The position numbers and the translations under genes were made by a program. 64,000 bases of DNA from Cryptomeria japonica (Eukaryota > Streptophyta > Pinopsida > Cupressales > Cupressaceae). Of this stretch, positions 1-11,660 are shown piece after piece. Where the stretch lies: the NCBI RefSeq assembly GCF_030272615.1, contig NC_081414.1:526235137-526299136 (forward strand), given 5' to 3'. Within the stretch, counting starts at the first letter, position 1, and each line of letters begins with the position of its first letter. Below the pieces are notes generated by a model. It was given only the letters and a program-made list of their open reading frames with translations, was not told where the DNA came from and ran no database searches.

Positions 1-1103
1 CCGTGGTGAACTTTGTATCTCTACTAAGAACCGTATGTGTGTGGGCTGCTACCAAAGGTCCGACCTCCTGCCTCAACAACTAGAAGGATTTTGGCTTCTA
101 AAAAAAAAAGGTGCTAGTAAGGGCATCCGCTCGTGTGGCCATACATGCGGCACTTTCAGCTTTGTAAATACAGAAGGCTCCCAACTGGTAGGGGTTACGC
201 CCTACAACTGATCAAATAAATTTGATCAAATGGGTTTATGGGGAGACATAGTGTCGGTATGAACTAATCAGCACACGTTATCCATAGTTTTCACCATGAA
301 TACAATTGTTTATAGTGGTTCGGAAGAGGTGGGTTTTCCTCGCTACCACTTGGGTCATTCTCTTCTCACTAGTAGTCCTAATGACCACACGGGAAGACAG
401 ACCCTCTAAAGATTAAACAAAAAGAGCCTATTGCTCAAGACACAAAAGACAATGATTCAATTTTAGTGCACGAATTGAAGTGTTTGCTAGTCTATGAAAA
501 CAAGGCACACAATAAAAATCCAAAAACCCTTGCCAAGGACCTGCACCAAAGAGTTGTTAGTAGTTTGGATTGTTTCAAATAATCACCCCTTCCTGCAAGC
601 ACACAAGTTAGGTAAATTTTAAACCCAAAAGACTTTGTGAAAATAGGGGCCTTCAACCAAATGATTTTGCTTTCAAGACAAGCTGCACCAATTTCGTTAG
701 CTAGATCTGCAAATGTTAGCTCAAAATAAACCGGATCTGAAACATTAAATGCAAGACCAAAAACTAAATCAATAAACTCAAAAAATGAAATCAATGCACA
801 CAGACGCGGTTACCTCCTACATAGACGCGACTCCCTGACGCAGACGCGCTTCTGTGAGACACAGACGCGGCTCCAAAACCCAGACGTGACTACTAAACAC
901 AGACACGGTTTTCAGAATCTGCAAAATAAAATACTGTCGAGAACATAGACGTGATTCCAGATGTCACAGATGCAGCAGAAAATCAAAAACGCGATCCGAA
1001 AGTATGCAGATGCGAAAATATCAAAATGTTGTCAAAAATGTCAGATCTGCTACTTCAAAACACAAAATCTACAGCAAGGATGTTAAATGCAAAAGGGACA
1101 AGG
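1..1103 (-). mobile_element. Element A leader (Tat-like LTR retrotransposon, cut by window edge)
   Basis: Read on the minus strand, this follows the PBS of element A. Positions 1-660 match, in reverse complement, the leader of element B at about 10405-11060. Shared landmarks include the GGCCCCTATTTCACAAAG stretch, the cluster around CACACACATACGGTTCTTAG and the passage about an octamer-rich GTAGGGCGTAACCCC. No gag frame is reached before the window ends. The six-frame ORFs here are short and look like chance. The block is conserved between two copies although it does not code, so it is probably a functional leader RNA; that is inference. Confidence 0.8.
798..1018 (-). repeat. Degenerate ~20 bp CAGACGCG array in element A leader
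   Basis: About ten units of 19-23 bp, each carrying a form of CACAGACGCG (also AGACGTGA, AGATGCAG and similar), lie 85-300 bp from the PBS. Read in the element's direction the core is CGCGTCTGTG, the same orientation as the arrays in element B at 11465-11660 and at 27921-28173 (relative to the antisense ORF there). Variation is mainly C to T at the CpG, as expected of methylated plant repeats. Confidence 0.75.
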
Positions 1104-1121
1104 GTCCCACCTGGCATGCCA
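1104..1121 (-). other. Primer-binding site of element A
   Basis: On the minus strand it reads TGGCATGCCAGGTGGGAC and lies three bases past the LTR end. Element B has TGGCACGCCCGGTGGGAC and element C TGGCACACTCGGTGGGAC in the same place, so the pattern TGGCA..C..GGTGGGAC is shared by three elements. I cannot assign the primer tRNA without a tRNA set. Confidence 0.75.
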
Positions 1122-1124
1122 AAA

Positions 1125-1905
1125 TGTATATGGTGAAAATGGATAATAATAATAACGATATTGAAAGGCTAAATGAATTCAACCACAAAACCCTAGCCTA
1201 ACAACAACAAAGATCCACCATAACATATGAAGATTACCTAAGACAATGCAAATCAAATGAAATCACAAAGATTATACCATCACATGTCCAATAGGGTTTG
1301 GATCTCCATTCTTCCTATCTCCATTGATCTTGCTTGATATATTTTCTCTCAGATTTTATGTGCACAAGAGCTCAACAAAGAACGGAATGTGGTTGCAAGT
1401 AGGATCACCTATGTTCAAAAGCGTAGTGTAGTCAAGTAGTTGGGTAGTTAGTTAGGGTTTGATAATGAAGGAAGCATCTCCTTATATAGAAGACACCATA
1501 TGAAATGGAGGGATAATATTGAGAGGTGTAAAAGGAGGTCGGCTATGATTAGAGGGTACGTAAAAGAAATAATAAAATAATGAGAGGGGTAGGTAGTGTA
1601 TGAATTAAGAGATGAATGACATGTGTCATGGGTAGAAAAGGATAATGAATTAATTAAATAAATAAACATTCATTTAATTAATAGTAGAAGTGGGATCAAT
1701 TAAATAAAAAGATATTTATTTAATTTAGGAAAAGGATAATTTAAATAAATAAATGTATTTATCTAAATGAGAAATAAGGCTAGAAGAGGATAAATTAATT
1801 AATTAAATAAATAAAGATTTATTTAATTAATAGAAGAATTAGGCTTAGATAATTAAATAAATAAAATATTTATTTAATTAGACATGACAATTTTAGGTGT
1901 CTACA
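1125..1905 (-). mobile_element. 5' LTR of element A
   Basis: On the minus strand it starts TGTAGACACCTAAAATTGTC, as do both LTRs of element B, and ends ...TATACA just before the PBS. It has the same AT-palindrome U3, promoter-like region and TTGTTGTTAGGCTAGGG tail. Length is 781 bp against 770 bp in B. Because a PBS follows, it is the 5' LTR of an element extending left of the window. The 5 bp next to it (1906-1910, GCTAC) should be one half of its TSD. Confidence 0.9.
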
Positions 1906-4186
1906 GCTACAACTACCTACAAACTAAACTAGAAACTTATGCATCAACACTTAGGGAAGGGGAAAATGAAACAAAACATGTGCACCAACACTTAGAGGAA
2001 TGGCAAACCTAACCTACACTACTCTAACCAATTAACCATTAAGGTCTCGATCAAATCCATTCAGTGATTGGTTAAAATAATTTCCATTTTCTCATCACTA
2101 GAGGATGAGTTACATGCTTCTAAAACACTGAAATGAGATGGAAAATGGCTATAAATACAAGCAATTGTTGCAATATGTCTTGAAAATTATAAGCAAGATC
2201 ACATACCCTTTGATTCTGACAAAATATATTGTTGGTTTGGAGTGCATATGTAGGTTGCATCTGATGTTCTTCACCATCAATTTCATGATGGGACTCTATT
2301 CTGGAAAGATGCATGATGGGGCATCCTCTTGAAATGCTCATCTTTGGATTTTCTTTGTTGGTTTCTTTTTTGTCAGTCATCTCCTCAACCAACTTAGCAA
2401 ATTGATTAGAAACATTTAGCTCATGTGAAATAAAAGAAAGGATAATTATTTCATCTACCTGATGATGTTGATCACAAACCTCTTTTTCCAAAGGTGTCAA
2501 GTTGTTATCAAGATTAGATAAAAAATCTTTAATGATACTTGAGAATATACTCCTCGTGATCAACCTCATCATACAAATTATCCTCTAACACACTCTCTTG
2601 ATTGCTTTCAAATCTCATACCTTCAAATGGTTTGTCTTGCTAGTTTTCTTGCCCAATTTGAACAAGATTTGCTTGTATTTCAACCTCTTGACTTTTTGAA
2701 TCGGGATTGCCCTTATATGCTTCTTCATAAATCTGCACTTTGTCCAAATGGTTTTCATCATCTTGTTTCTCATAACTGGGCATTGGTGTTAATACATGCA
2801 TATAATACTCATCCTCATCTACAAAACCCAAAAGTTCATCAAATAAATCAACAAATAATTCAACTTGAACACCCTTCTCTACCTCTATAAACGACTTCTT
2901 TGTATGATCATGCTCATCATTTACTTGCAACAAGTCAGATGTTTCTACTTAATCCCCATGCACAATTGTATCTAAAGTAAAACATTCTTCTCTTCCAGAT
3001 TGTCCTCCTTTGTTTGCTCATTAGAACAACTCTTTTGGTGTTCCATAGGTCCATTTGGATAGAGGTTAACATCAAGGGGACAAGAGGGCTAACTTGGCTG
3101 ATTTTTCTCTTGTGAGGACTTCTCTTGGGGAAGGATGGTCTAATTCTCTACATTTATAACCTCTTGCACAGGGAGAAAACTTCTAAAACTTGGAAAAGCA
3201 CATTGACAAACTTCTTCTTTTATAGGTTGATCTAGAATATAAGGAGTTGGTTGCGCTTCTTGAATGGGTTCTTTAGAAGTGTTCTCTTAGTTAGTCATAA
3301 GTTCTTGAACTGAAATGGGTTTCCTAAAACTTGGGAATGTAAACATTTGAAGCTCTTATTTTAGAGGTTGATCTAGTTCAAGCACAAGTTCTTGAAATGA
3401 AGGAGAACTCTTAAAACTTGGAATTTTGAATTTGGGAGATTTAGGAGACTCGCCTTGTCTAAAGCTTGGAATTTTGACCTCAAAAGCCTCTTGTTTGGCA
3501 AGCAATAACTTCATCTCCACCTCTTTTGTAGCAATTTGTTGTTCAAGATTTTCCTCAAATTGTCCTTTCTGCATCTTGAATTATTGATCTTGAAGATTTG
3601 GGTCTTTAGACCAACTGTTTCACCAAACAATTGGTCCTCCCAAAAATAACAAAATGGTGTTAGGACTAGAAGGTCCTAACAATGGGAGAAATGGGTACAC
3701 TTGAAAGTTTTCTTGAGAAGTAAGCTTGTGATGGTTGTTCTTGAGGAATATTGGATTGATTTTTTGCATGAGAAGGTTCTTGTAAAGGAAAAGGACCTCT
3801 GAAACTTGGAGTGGAGATAACTAAAGACTTACTTGGAGATTCTATAGTCTTAGGTTGCTTGGAACTTGAAAATTTATGTGTAGAAACCTCTTCCTTTGCA
3901 ACTTGATTTGGAATGCAAGGAGTTGATTAAGTTTCCAATTGTTTGTATTTGTGGAAGCGAAACCTTTATCAGACTATCATTTGCAACCACTTTCCTTACG
4001 AGATCTTCTTCATGCAGCCTCCTTTGCATCTTTAACTCCTGCTGCTCATGAAGATAGGCTTAATAATCCCACTCGTCCTATTGTTTTGCAACAAAATAGT
4101 CTTCTTGATCCTAGTTGTAAGCTTGGTTAAGTTGCTAAGAAGATTGGGCAGGGGTGGGTGGGTGTTAAGCATGATGAGAATGTTGG
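1906..4186 (-). pseudogene. Decayed internal region of element C, distal part
   Basis: Open minus-strand stretches at 2120-2572, 2640-2933 and 3356-3574, together with frame fragments at 3600-3940, form a broken low-complexity protein rich in Glu, Gln, Lys and Ser. It has repeated P-S-F-R/K modules (I-P-S-F-R-Q-G-E, K-I-P-S-F-K-S). No pol motif is visible. Reading resumes on the far side of the solo LTR at 4192-5693, so the two parts belong to one element whose PBS is at 6043-6060. It resembles the long variable N-terminal gag region of some Ty3/gypsy elements, but I do not recognise a named domain. Confidence 0.45.
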
Positions 4187-5698
4187 TTACTTGTTGTAGT
4201 AGGTCTTGTAGTCACATAAATCTGTCCACTTAATTAAATGAATATTTACTATTTATTTGATTATTTAAACCATTAATAATCAGTTAATTAAATTAATATT
4301 TAATTAATTCATCCTCAACCCCTTCTCCTATTAATTAAATAAATTATTCAATTTATTTAAATTAATTCATTAAGCCACACTCTAAAATCAATTAAATGAA
4401 TAAACCATATTTATTTAATTTTAACCCCCTTTCCTCTTTCAAAAAAATTATAATTAAAACATTTATTTAAATCCTTAAACTCCCCCCCACTTGCATTCTC
4501 CTACAAATGCAAGTTGCAACCACAATTGAAATAAATTAATTTTATTTTAAATAAAATCCTATTTTCCCTCACCCGCCAAACCCACTTGCAATCCTAAATC
4601 CCCTTCTAGACTCTTCTAACCACTTTCTAAGTTCTTCTAATCATTCCTAATTAGCCTAATCCCATTTCCTAAATATTGTCATATTCCTAAGCAACTTGAA
4701 GTCACTTCTCAAAGCCTCAAAGTCTTTGAAAAGCATTTAATGCTTTATGTGTTCAACAAGATAACCCCTTAAAGTCTTCCAAACCACTAATGGCTCTTAC
4801 ATGACCATTTATGGCTCTTACATAACCATTTATGGTTAACTCAACTCGCCCACATGGTTAGAGACTTTCCCTCTAACTCAACCTCCATTTGACTCATGGG
4901 TCTCTTCAAGCATTATTGCTTTGACCATGGTTATCCTCACTAACTCTTGCACAAGAGTTTATCCATTGAATAAAGACATTATTTATTGGATAATGGCTTT
5001 ATTCATTCAACTCAACATTAACCTTACCTCCCAAGTTAACCTTCAAGTCATGTCAAGCATTTAATGCTTCTTCCCTCTCCTCTCAACCCATCTCATGATG
5101 ACATTTGTCATCCTGGGATTGGATTGAAAACCCTCACATGGATCATAAACCCATCAATCTTGGCCTTTGTTGAGATTACTCAATCTCAACCATTCATTTC
5201 TCTATTTTTCCTATAAATAGAGCTCACATTCCTCATTTTCAAATCCTTGAGCATCTAAGATCATCTAGGCATAATCCAGAAATCTTGTATGAATCTAAGT
5301 TATAGTGAATTTGAGAGAGCATTTTAGAGTAAAATCATAATCCACATTGTCTTTTGGTTAAAATTGATAATAGCTAATTAACTCATTTTCTCTCATTCCT
5401 AGCTAGCTTGCATTTGCATATTTTCATAATCATCTTCAATCTTGAATCTCCATAAGACTTCCATAGTAGTGCAAAGTTGAGAGCTACACTCATGTGGAAC
5501 TTGGAGAGGAGAGGAACAAGGGAGGAGCAGCTATGAACATCTTGGTTAGCATTTGGAGGAGTGTAGTTTATTTCTTTTATATTTACATGCTTTCCATTTC
5601 ATGTTTAATATCTCTCTTGATATGCTTGCTTAGGATAATCTTTTGTTGCTAACACTAATGTTTGAACTTGTTTCTTGTGTTGTTGTGTTTGCATTACT
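4187..5698 (+). mobile_element. Solo LTR (1502 bp) with TTACT target-site duplication
   Basis: The LTR proper is 4192-5693. It begins TGTTGTAGTAGG and ends TGTGTTTGCA, with TTACT on both sides (4187-4191 and 5694-5698). There is no PBS, polypurine tract or partner LTR, so it is a product of LTR-LTR recombination. An AT-rich palindromic U3 (4230-4560) is followed by a TATA box, CCTATAAATAGAG, near 5210, giving plus orientation. It interrupts the internal region of element C. Confidence 0.8.
4225..4560. repeat. AT-palindrome block in the solo LTR U3
   Basis: Several short inverted repeats of the form TTAATTAAAT...ATTTAATTAA lie among C-rich spacers. The same architecture occurs in the LTRs of elements A and B, which suggests a common ancestry or a convergent U3 design. 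Confidence 0.5.
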
Positions 5699-6042
5699 AT
5701 TCTAATCCTTTTTGCATAGCATCAGGACTATTTGGACTAAAACCAACATTGTGGCTGCTAGGATATGGCTAATAAGGAGCCTCATGGACATCATTCTCAT
5801 AATATAGTGGTGGATATTCATATTGTCCATGAAAAATTGACATCATTACTAATTCAAAGACTGAAATTTTCAATAGAAATTTGTTTCGAAACATACCAAC
5901 ACTTGTATCTTTGAAACCAGAAGATATTCTCTGTAGAGCTGCTAGGTGTGTATGGACCTTGCCTCCAAAGGCTAAAATATTTGATTTACACACCAAAAAT
6001 CATAAATGTATGGAATTGTTTTGAATTGAAATATTCCAAACG
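5699..6042 (-). pseudogene. Decayed proximal ORF of element C
   Basis: A minus-strand frame opens at about 5996 and runs left, rich in Tyr and Pro around 5800 (Y-E-Y-P-P-L-Y-Y-E). It meets a stop at about 5769 and continues in frame to about 5703, just before the solo LTR. It begins 47 bp downstream of the element C PBS, the place of a gag start. No zinc knuckle or capsid motif can be seen. Confidence 0.4.
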
Positions 6043-6060
6043 GTCCCACCGAGTGTGCCA
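6043..6060 (-). other. Primer-binding site of element C
   Basis: The minus strand reads TGGCACACTCGGTGGGAC, differing from the PBS of element B at three positions. The LTR it belongs to should end at 6066 (minus strand ...GTGACAACA). Confidence 0.65.
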
Positions 6061-6065
6061 AAAAT

Positions 6066-8599
6066 TGTTGTCACAAAGGATTACGCCCAATTCCTCAAGT
6101 TCTGAAGCTTAGCAATCTTGTGCAACATGTAGACACCTTCGAGCCTATGATTTGCTCATAACGAAGATGAATCTCTAGATTATGGGTCAGATCCATTATT
6201 ACACCTCCTAAACTATAGAAACTTGCTTGGGAAAAGTGTAGAAAGATTGATTGAACTAAAAACTACAACTATTAGGAGGTATTGCACCTAAAATAATAAG
6301 AATTGCTTGCAACCCTAACTCACAATATCACTCAAAAGAAGGTTTAATCTTTCACAACTCAGTTGAATCATTCAATACATCAGTGTTTCATATGAAAGTT
6401 TTGGTTTCAATGCTTGTGCAAAGGAAAATCAAAGATTCTCACAATTTCAATCTATTCAACCAATTACATAAACTATGACATGCATTAAAATGAATCTCCT
6501 TGCACTAAAATGAAGTGTTGAATGAGACAGAACTAAAGGGTTTGTATGTAAACAACAAAAATTAAACAGATCAATCAATCAAACATTCAAAACAGGAAAT
6601 TTTTGAGAAGTAAAATATTGGTTTTATTCATAATAAAGGAGCTTCTATTGTTACAAATCTGAAAGTACTTCTAAAATGCTAAAAATATGAGTTACAATAT
6701 GCTTTGTGCTTTGTTGAGAATGCAAGCCAAAGAAAAGAACTTAAAAGAAAAGAAAAAGAATAAAGACTTATAGGAGAGTAGTCTTGAAATGAGGATGAGC
6801 TGGTGATGAATTTCTTATGTTTCCTCGATCTTGGCTCCAATTGATGGTCTCATTTATTGTTATCTTCATCCACTTTGCATGAAATTTGCTCTTTGGGGTC
6901 AACTTTTATGGAAGAGCATTGAAGAAAGGGGGTGGAACTGTTGCAAACCGATTGTTAACTACTCCAAAAGTTTACTTGACTCATGTGCAACCCATATGGG
7001 AGTCCAAACTGACCTTGAACTATTGGATCTGCTCTTAAAAGTCCTTTTCAACTTCAAATTGTTGTATAGATTTTAGCTCCATTTTATTGCCTTTATGACT
7101 ACCATTCAACTAATCTTCAACACATGTGAATAAGGAGTCACCGACTTTCATTGCTCTTAAGAGTTACATGATTTGACATACCTCTTCATTAAGTGTGAGT
7201 TTTGAAAATTTTGAAGTGATGCATGTTTATCACTAGTCCTTTGTTACTTTTCTTAATCTTGCATTCACTATTTCTCTTATTTGCCTTTAACAAGCTTGAT
7301 CTTTGTCTTTATTATAATATGTGGTAGACATTGTCCTTGCATATTGCGTCATGATAATTGGCTAGAATGATATATAGTATCCTATTGCTTTGATATTGAC
7401 ATTGTTAACACTCTGCAATAGTGAATAGGGATTGTTCTTCTTGATAAGACTTCCTTGATCAGACCTTTACATGTTCATGCTCTAACAATTTGACCTTGTA
7501 TTGGTTTGTCACTATCAAAATTGTCCTTTGATTGCATGGATTGTCATGATGATGTTGACAACACCAAGGGCATTGCCACAATTATTTTATTGTTATTATG
7601 CCTTTGTGATTTGGATTGTGTACCTAGTTTCCATTACTTTCATTATTCTTTAGTCCATTTATTCATGAAGAGACTACTTTCATACATTGATATCGTCATT
7701 ACTTGCTCCATCTTTGATGTTTCATGTGTTTTTCTTAACTGAAGTGTTTTCACCTTGCTTTGGTTATCTTTGGCATACAACATGTAGATGGACATCTATA
7801 GGTCTGAAAATGTTTTTTAACAGTCACTTGCCTTCATTGTGGACATACTACAACAAGGTTTGTCTTTCATAGTGTAATGGCAAGACTGTAAACTAGTTAG
7901 GTTGTCCTATCAATTTTGAGATCATTGTTCTTTGGTCTAACTGTTACAAGGCTTAGTGTAGTCATTGTACCTTTGGACTCTTTCTATGGAGACTTTCTGT
8001 ATTTAGTGTTGAAACTCCTAATCTATGCATTTGAAACTTTTGTTCACTGTCTTTGTGAAATAATTTTTCTCTTTGTTTTGAAGTTGTATGATTGTCTTTA
8101 ACAAATGATTGTCACTTCTTTACCTTATGTTACTCTCAATCTTTAAGGATTGCATTCTTTCCATAAAATGTGAGAAGAGAAAAAGATCTCAACTCATTAC
8201 ATAGCTCTTATATTATTTGTCAAAACCCTCTATCTCGTAAACATTTTGTAATCATTGGTAAAGTCTACAATTAAGAATGGAGCATGATTTGTGGCATTTC
8301 AAATCTATGGCACTAATTAGTGACAATCCTATGGTGATGCTTCCTTAATTTGCCCTTTAAAACATACCATGATTGTCTTCTACGGTCTTGTTTTTATTGT
8401 ACAGTTCCTAGGTTAATGCTACAACCATGTCTTTAAGGTCTAGATTTACGTTTTGACTCTTTTAGTTCCATGTATTTTGTCGTTGTTAATGATTGTCGTA
8501 GTTGTTATAGCTTTACTTTCACAAATCCTATCAGACCTTGTCTCCATCTTGACTGGTCTCCTCTCTACATTGTTGCTTTCTTGGAACTTAGTCCATATT
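6066..8599 (-). other. Probable LTR of element C and unassigned AT-rich DNA
   Basis: The left end at 6066 is set by the PBS. The right end of the LTR cannot be placed, because no second copy is in the window and element B (8605) interrupts the region. Open frames (6831-7076, 7506-7742 and others) are short, with no recognisable domain. The same kind of sequence seems to continue after 29475 once B is removed. No gene is supported. Confidence 0.35.
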
Positions 8600-8604
8600 G
8601 TTAT
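8600..8604 (+). repeat. Left TSD of element B (GTTAT)
   Basis: GTTAT directly precedes the LTR start and is repeated at 29470-29474 after the second LTR, which fixes the limits of element B at 8605-29469. Confidence 0.9.
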
Positions 8605-9374
8605 TGTAGACACCTAAAATTGTCCTATCTAATTAAATAAATATTTTATTTATTAATTATTTTAAGCCTAATTCTTCTATTAATTAAATAAATCTTTATT
8701 TATTTAATTAATTCATTAATCCTCTTCTAGCCTTATTTCTCATTTAAATAAATAATTTTATTTATTTCAAATTATCGTTTTCCTAAATTAAATAAATATC
8801 TTATTTATTTAATTGATCCCATTTCTTCTATTAATTAAATAAATCTTTATTTATTTAATTAATTCATTAGCGTTTTCTACCCATGACACATGTCATTCAT
8901 CTCTTATTCCTACATTACCTACCCTCTCATTATTTTCTTATTTCTTTTACCTACCCTCTAATCCTAGCCGACCATTTATCTTTTACACCTCTCAATCTTA
9001 TCCCTCCATTCCTTATCGTGTCTTCTATATAAGAGGTTACTCTCTTTCATTATCAACCCTAACTCTTGGACTAGCATTCAAACTTTCATATGCGATCAAG
9101 CCTACTTGCAACCACATTTTCGTTCTTTGTTGAGCTCTTGTGCACACATAAAATCTGAGAGCAAATATATCAAGCAAGATCAATGGAGATAGGAAGAATG
9201 GAGATTAAAACCCTATTGGACATGTGATGGTATCATCTTTGTGATTTTGTTGATTTGCATTTTCTTAGGTAATCTTCATATGTTATGGTGGATCTTTGTT
9301 GTTGTTAGGCTAGGGTTTTGTGGTTGAATCTATTTTAGTCTTTCAATATTGTTATTCCATTTTTACTATAAATA
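8605..9374 (+). mobile_element. 5' LTR of element B
   Basis: It is 770 bp long, the same length as the copy at 28700-29469, and begins TGTAGACACC. U3 carries AT palindromes (8628-8880). A promoter-like TCTATATAAGAGG lies at about 9025, leaving roughly 340 bp to the end. The last bases are TA where the 3' copy has CA, a C-to-T change of the kind expected at methylated cytosines. A PBS follows at 9379. Confidence 0.92.
8625..8885. repeat. Array of AT palindromes in LTR U3
   Basis: Four to five inverted repeats with the core ATTAAATAAAT...TTATTTATTTAAT are separated by unique C-rich spacers of roughly 30 bp. The same block occurs at 28720-28965 and, reversed, at 1655-1885. Each repeat can form a long A/T stem. 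Confidence 0.75.
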
Positions 9375-9378
9375 TTTT

Positions 9379-9396
9379 TGGCACGCCCGGTGGGAC
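9379..9396 (+). other. Primer-binding site of element B
   Basis: TGGCACGCCCGGTGGGAC, four bases past the LTR end. It is the same type of PBS as in elements A and C. The tRNA is not assigned. Confidence 0.75.
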
Positions 9397-9609
9397 ATGG
9401 ATTTTTGTTAGATCTGTGTTTTTTCAGGTTTTTCTAACCCTATATTATTGTTTTGTAAAACAATTTGGAGAATAACCTTGTGCAGCTAGGGTTTTGGACA
9501 CAAGATTAAGATCTTGGAGAGATCTGATCCAATTTCACAAAAAGCTTCGAATTTTTGCACCAAATTTTGTTGGCAGGTTGAAAACTGTACCAAGAGATCT
9601 CAATCCAAA

Positions 9610-10400
9610 ATTTAGATTTTTTGGAGCATCTTTGAATTTTCTATGAATTTTTTTCATAAAAAATTAATTTTGAGAGCAAATGAACAAATTTTTTGGATTT
9701 TCTTATATTTTTGGAAATCTCTCTGATTTATACACAGACTTTTTTCTTTGTGATTTCAATTTTGATGCAAAAGATTTACTTAAAAATCAGATTTTAAAAA
9801 ATAGGTTTTTTCATTATGTTGATCAGATCTCTCAAACGGATTTGAATTTTGACATAAAAAAAAATTTGCAAGTAAAGAACAATATCATACATGCTCATAA
9901 AAAAAATCAGAGTTTTTGGAGCATATTTCAATTTTCTATGAATATTTTATCCATTTTCATAAAAAAATAATTTTGAGAGAAAATGGGAGAATTTTTTGGA
10001 TTTTCTTATATTTTGGAAATCTCTCTGATTTATACATAGGCTTTGTTCTTTGTGATTTTAATTTTGATGCAAAATAATTGCTAAATAATCAGATCTTTAA
10101 AAATTTGGGTTTTGCATTATTTTGCTCATATCTCACAAACTTCTTGGAATTTTGGCAGGAATTTTTTATGAAGTTTTGGAATGCTATCAAACGTTTCCAG
10201 TAAAAAATTTAGATTTTTTGGATCCATTTTGCATTTTCTATGAATTTTTTATGATTTTTCATAAAAAAATTAATTTTTGGAGCAAATTAGAAAAAAAATT
10301 GAATTTTCTTACATTTCTAGAAATGTATTGAAATTTTACAGGTGCTTTGTTTTTTATGATGCAAAATAACTCATGGAAAATCAGATCTTTGAATCTATTA
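9610..10400 (+). repeat. Leader triplication, ~303 bp period
   Basis: Three diverged copies follow one another. The landmark GAGAGCAAAT...TTTTTTGGATTTTC, then CTCTCTGATTTATAC and a GATGCAAAA stretch, starts at 9672, 9975 and 10279. The sequence is T-rich and does not code. Open frames at 9680-9970 and 10122-10331 are by-products of the low stop density in T-rich sequence. Confidence 0.7.
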
Positions 10401-11200
10401 AAAAAACGTCCTGTCGAAGGCCCCTATTTCACAAAGTCTTTTGGATCTAAAATTTACCTAACTTGTGTGCTTGCAGGAGGGGTATTATTGCAAAAATACT
10501 AACAAATCTTTGTTGCAAAATTTTGGCAAGGGTTTTGATCTTTATTTTGTGTCTTGTTTTCATAGATTACCAAACACTTCAAATGGTGCACTAAAATTGA
10601 ACCAGTGTCTTTTGTGTCTTGAGCAATAGGCTCTTTTTGTTTAGTCTCTAGATGGTCTGTCTCCCCATGTGGTCATTAGGACTACTAGTGAGGAGAGGAC
10701 AACCCAAGTGGTAGCGAGGAAAACCCACCTCTTCTGAACCACTATAAATAACTGTATCCATGGTGAAAGCCATGGGTAACGTGTGCTAATTAGTTGATAC
10801 CGACACTATGTCTCCTCATAAACCTGTTTGATCAAATTTATTTGACTAGTAGTAGGGCGTAACCCCTACCACCTAGGAGCCTTCTGTATTTATAGAGCTG
10901 AAAGTTTCGCATGTATGACCACATGATCGGATGCCCTTACTAGCACCTTTTTGTTTTACAAAGCCAAAATCCTTCTAGTTGTTGGGGCAGGAGGTCGGAC
11001 CTTTGGAGCGGCCCACACACATACGGTTCTTAGTAGAGATACAAAATTCGCCATGGGGAGTTTTCGTGGGGACTAATGCTTGGCTGTCCCAAAGAAGTGA
11101 GTACCGAGGGTGGAGCCAGTGGGGTCAAACATCTAAGTATCCGCTTTGAATAGTGTAGCCTCAGGGGAAACCCCATGTGGGATCAACAACTATTGTCCTG
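10401..11200 (+). other. Conserved non-coding leader block of element B
   Basis: It is more GC-rich than its surroundings and matches element A (1-660, reversed). It carries a run TTGTGTGCTTGCAGGAGG (about 10460) that looks like a 3' splice site, and several short self-complementary segments. It may hold packaging or splicing signals of the genomic RNA. That role is inferred from position and conservation between two copies only. Confidence 0.6.
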
Positions 11201-11464
11201 GCCAACCATAGGAATTGTGCTTGTCTTCTTTTAAACATTCAAACATTCAAGACCAAACATCAAAACATTGTGTCTTTTGTGTCTTCAAGTGTATGCAAAA
11301 CATTTTTACATCAAACAACACACTTTCTTTTGAGTCATTTTGAGTCTAAACACTTGCAAACATTGAGTCCCTATCAACATTGTGTCCTCTTGTCACGAAA
11401 AACAGTCAAAAATTCAGATTTGGTCACAACAACAACTTTACAAAATCAGAAAAATTGCACTTAG

Positions 11465-11660
11465 TTTCTGGAAACGCATCTGTGTAGTGTTTAAACGCGT
11501 CTGTGTCATTTAACCACATCTGTGCAGGACAAAAACGCGTATGTGTTCTCATAAGCAAAACTGCATTCACAAAATCTTAGAAATGTGTTTGTGCAGTGTT
11601 CAACAGCGTCTGTGTCGGAAAACCGCGTCTGTGAAGTATACAGGCACGTCTGTGTTTAGA
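11465..11660 (+). repeat. ~20 bp CGCGTCTGTG array upstream of gag
   Basis: About nine units of 19-21 bp with the core ACGCGTCTGTGT. Variants include ACGCATCTGTGT, CACATCTGTGC and GCACGTCTGTG. The array ends 480 bp before the gag ATG. It has the same core as the arrays at 798-1018 and 27921-28173. Confidence 0.8.
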
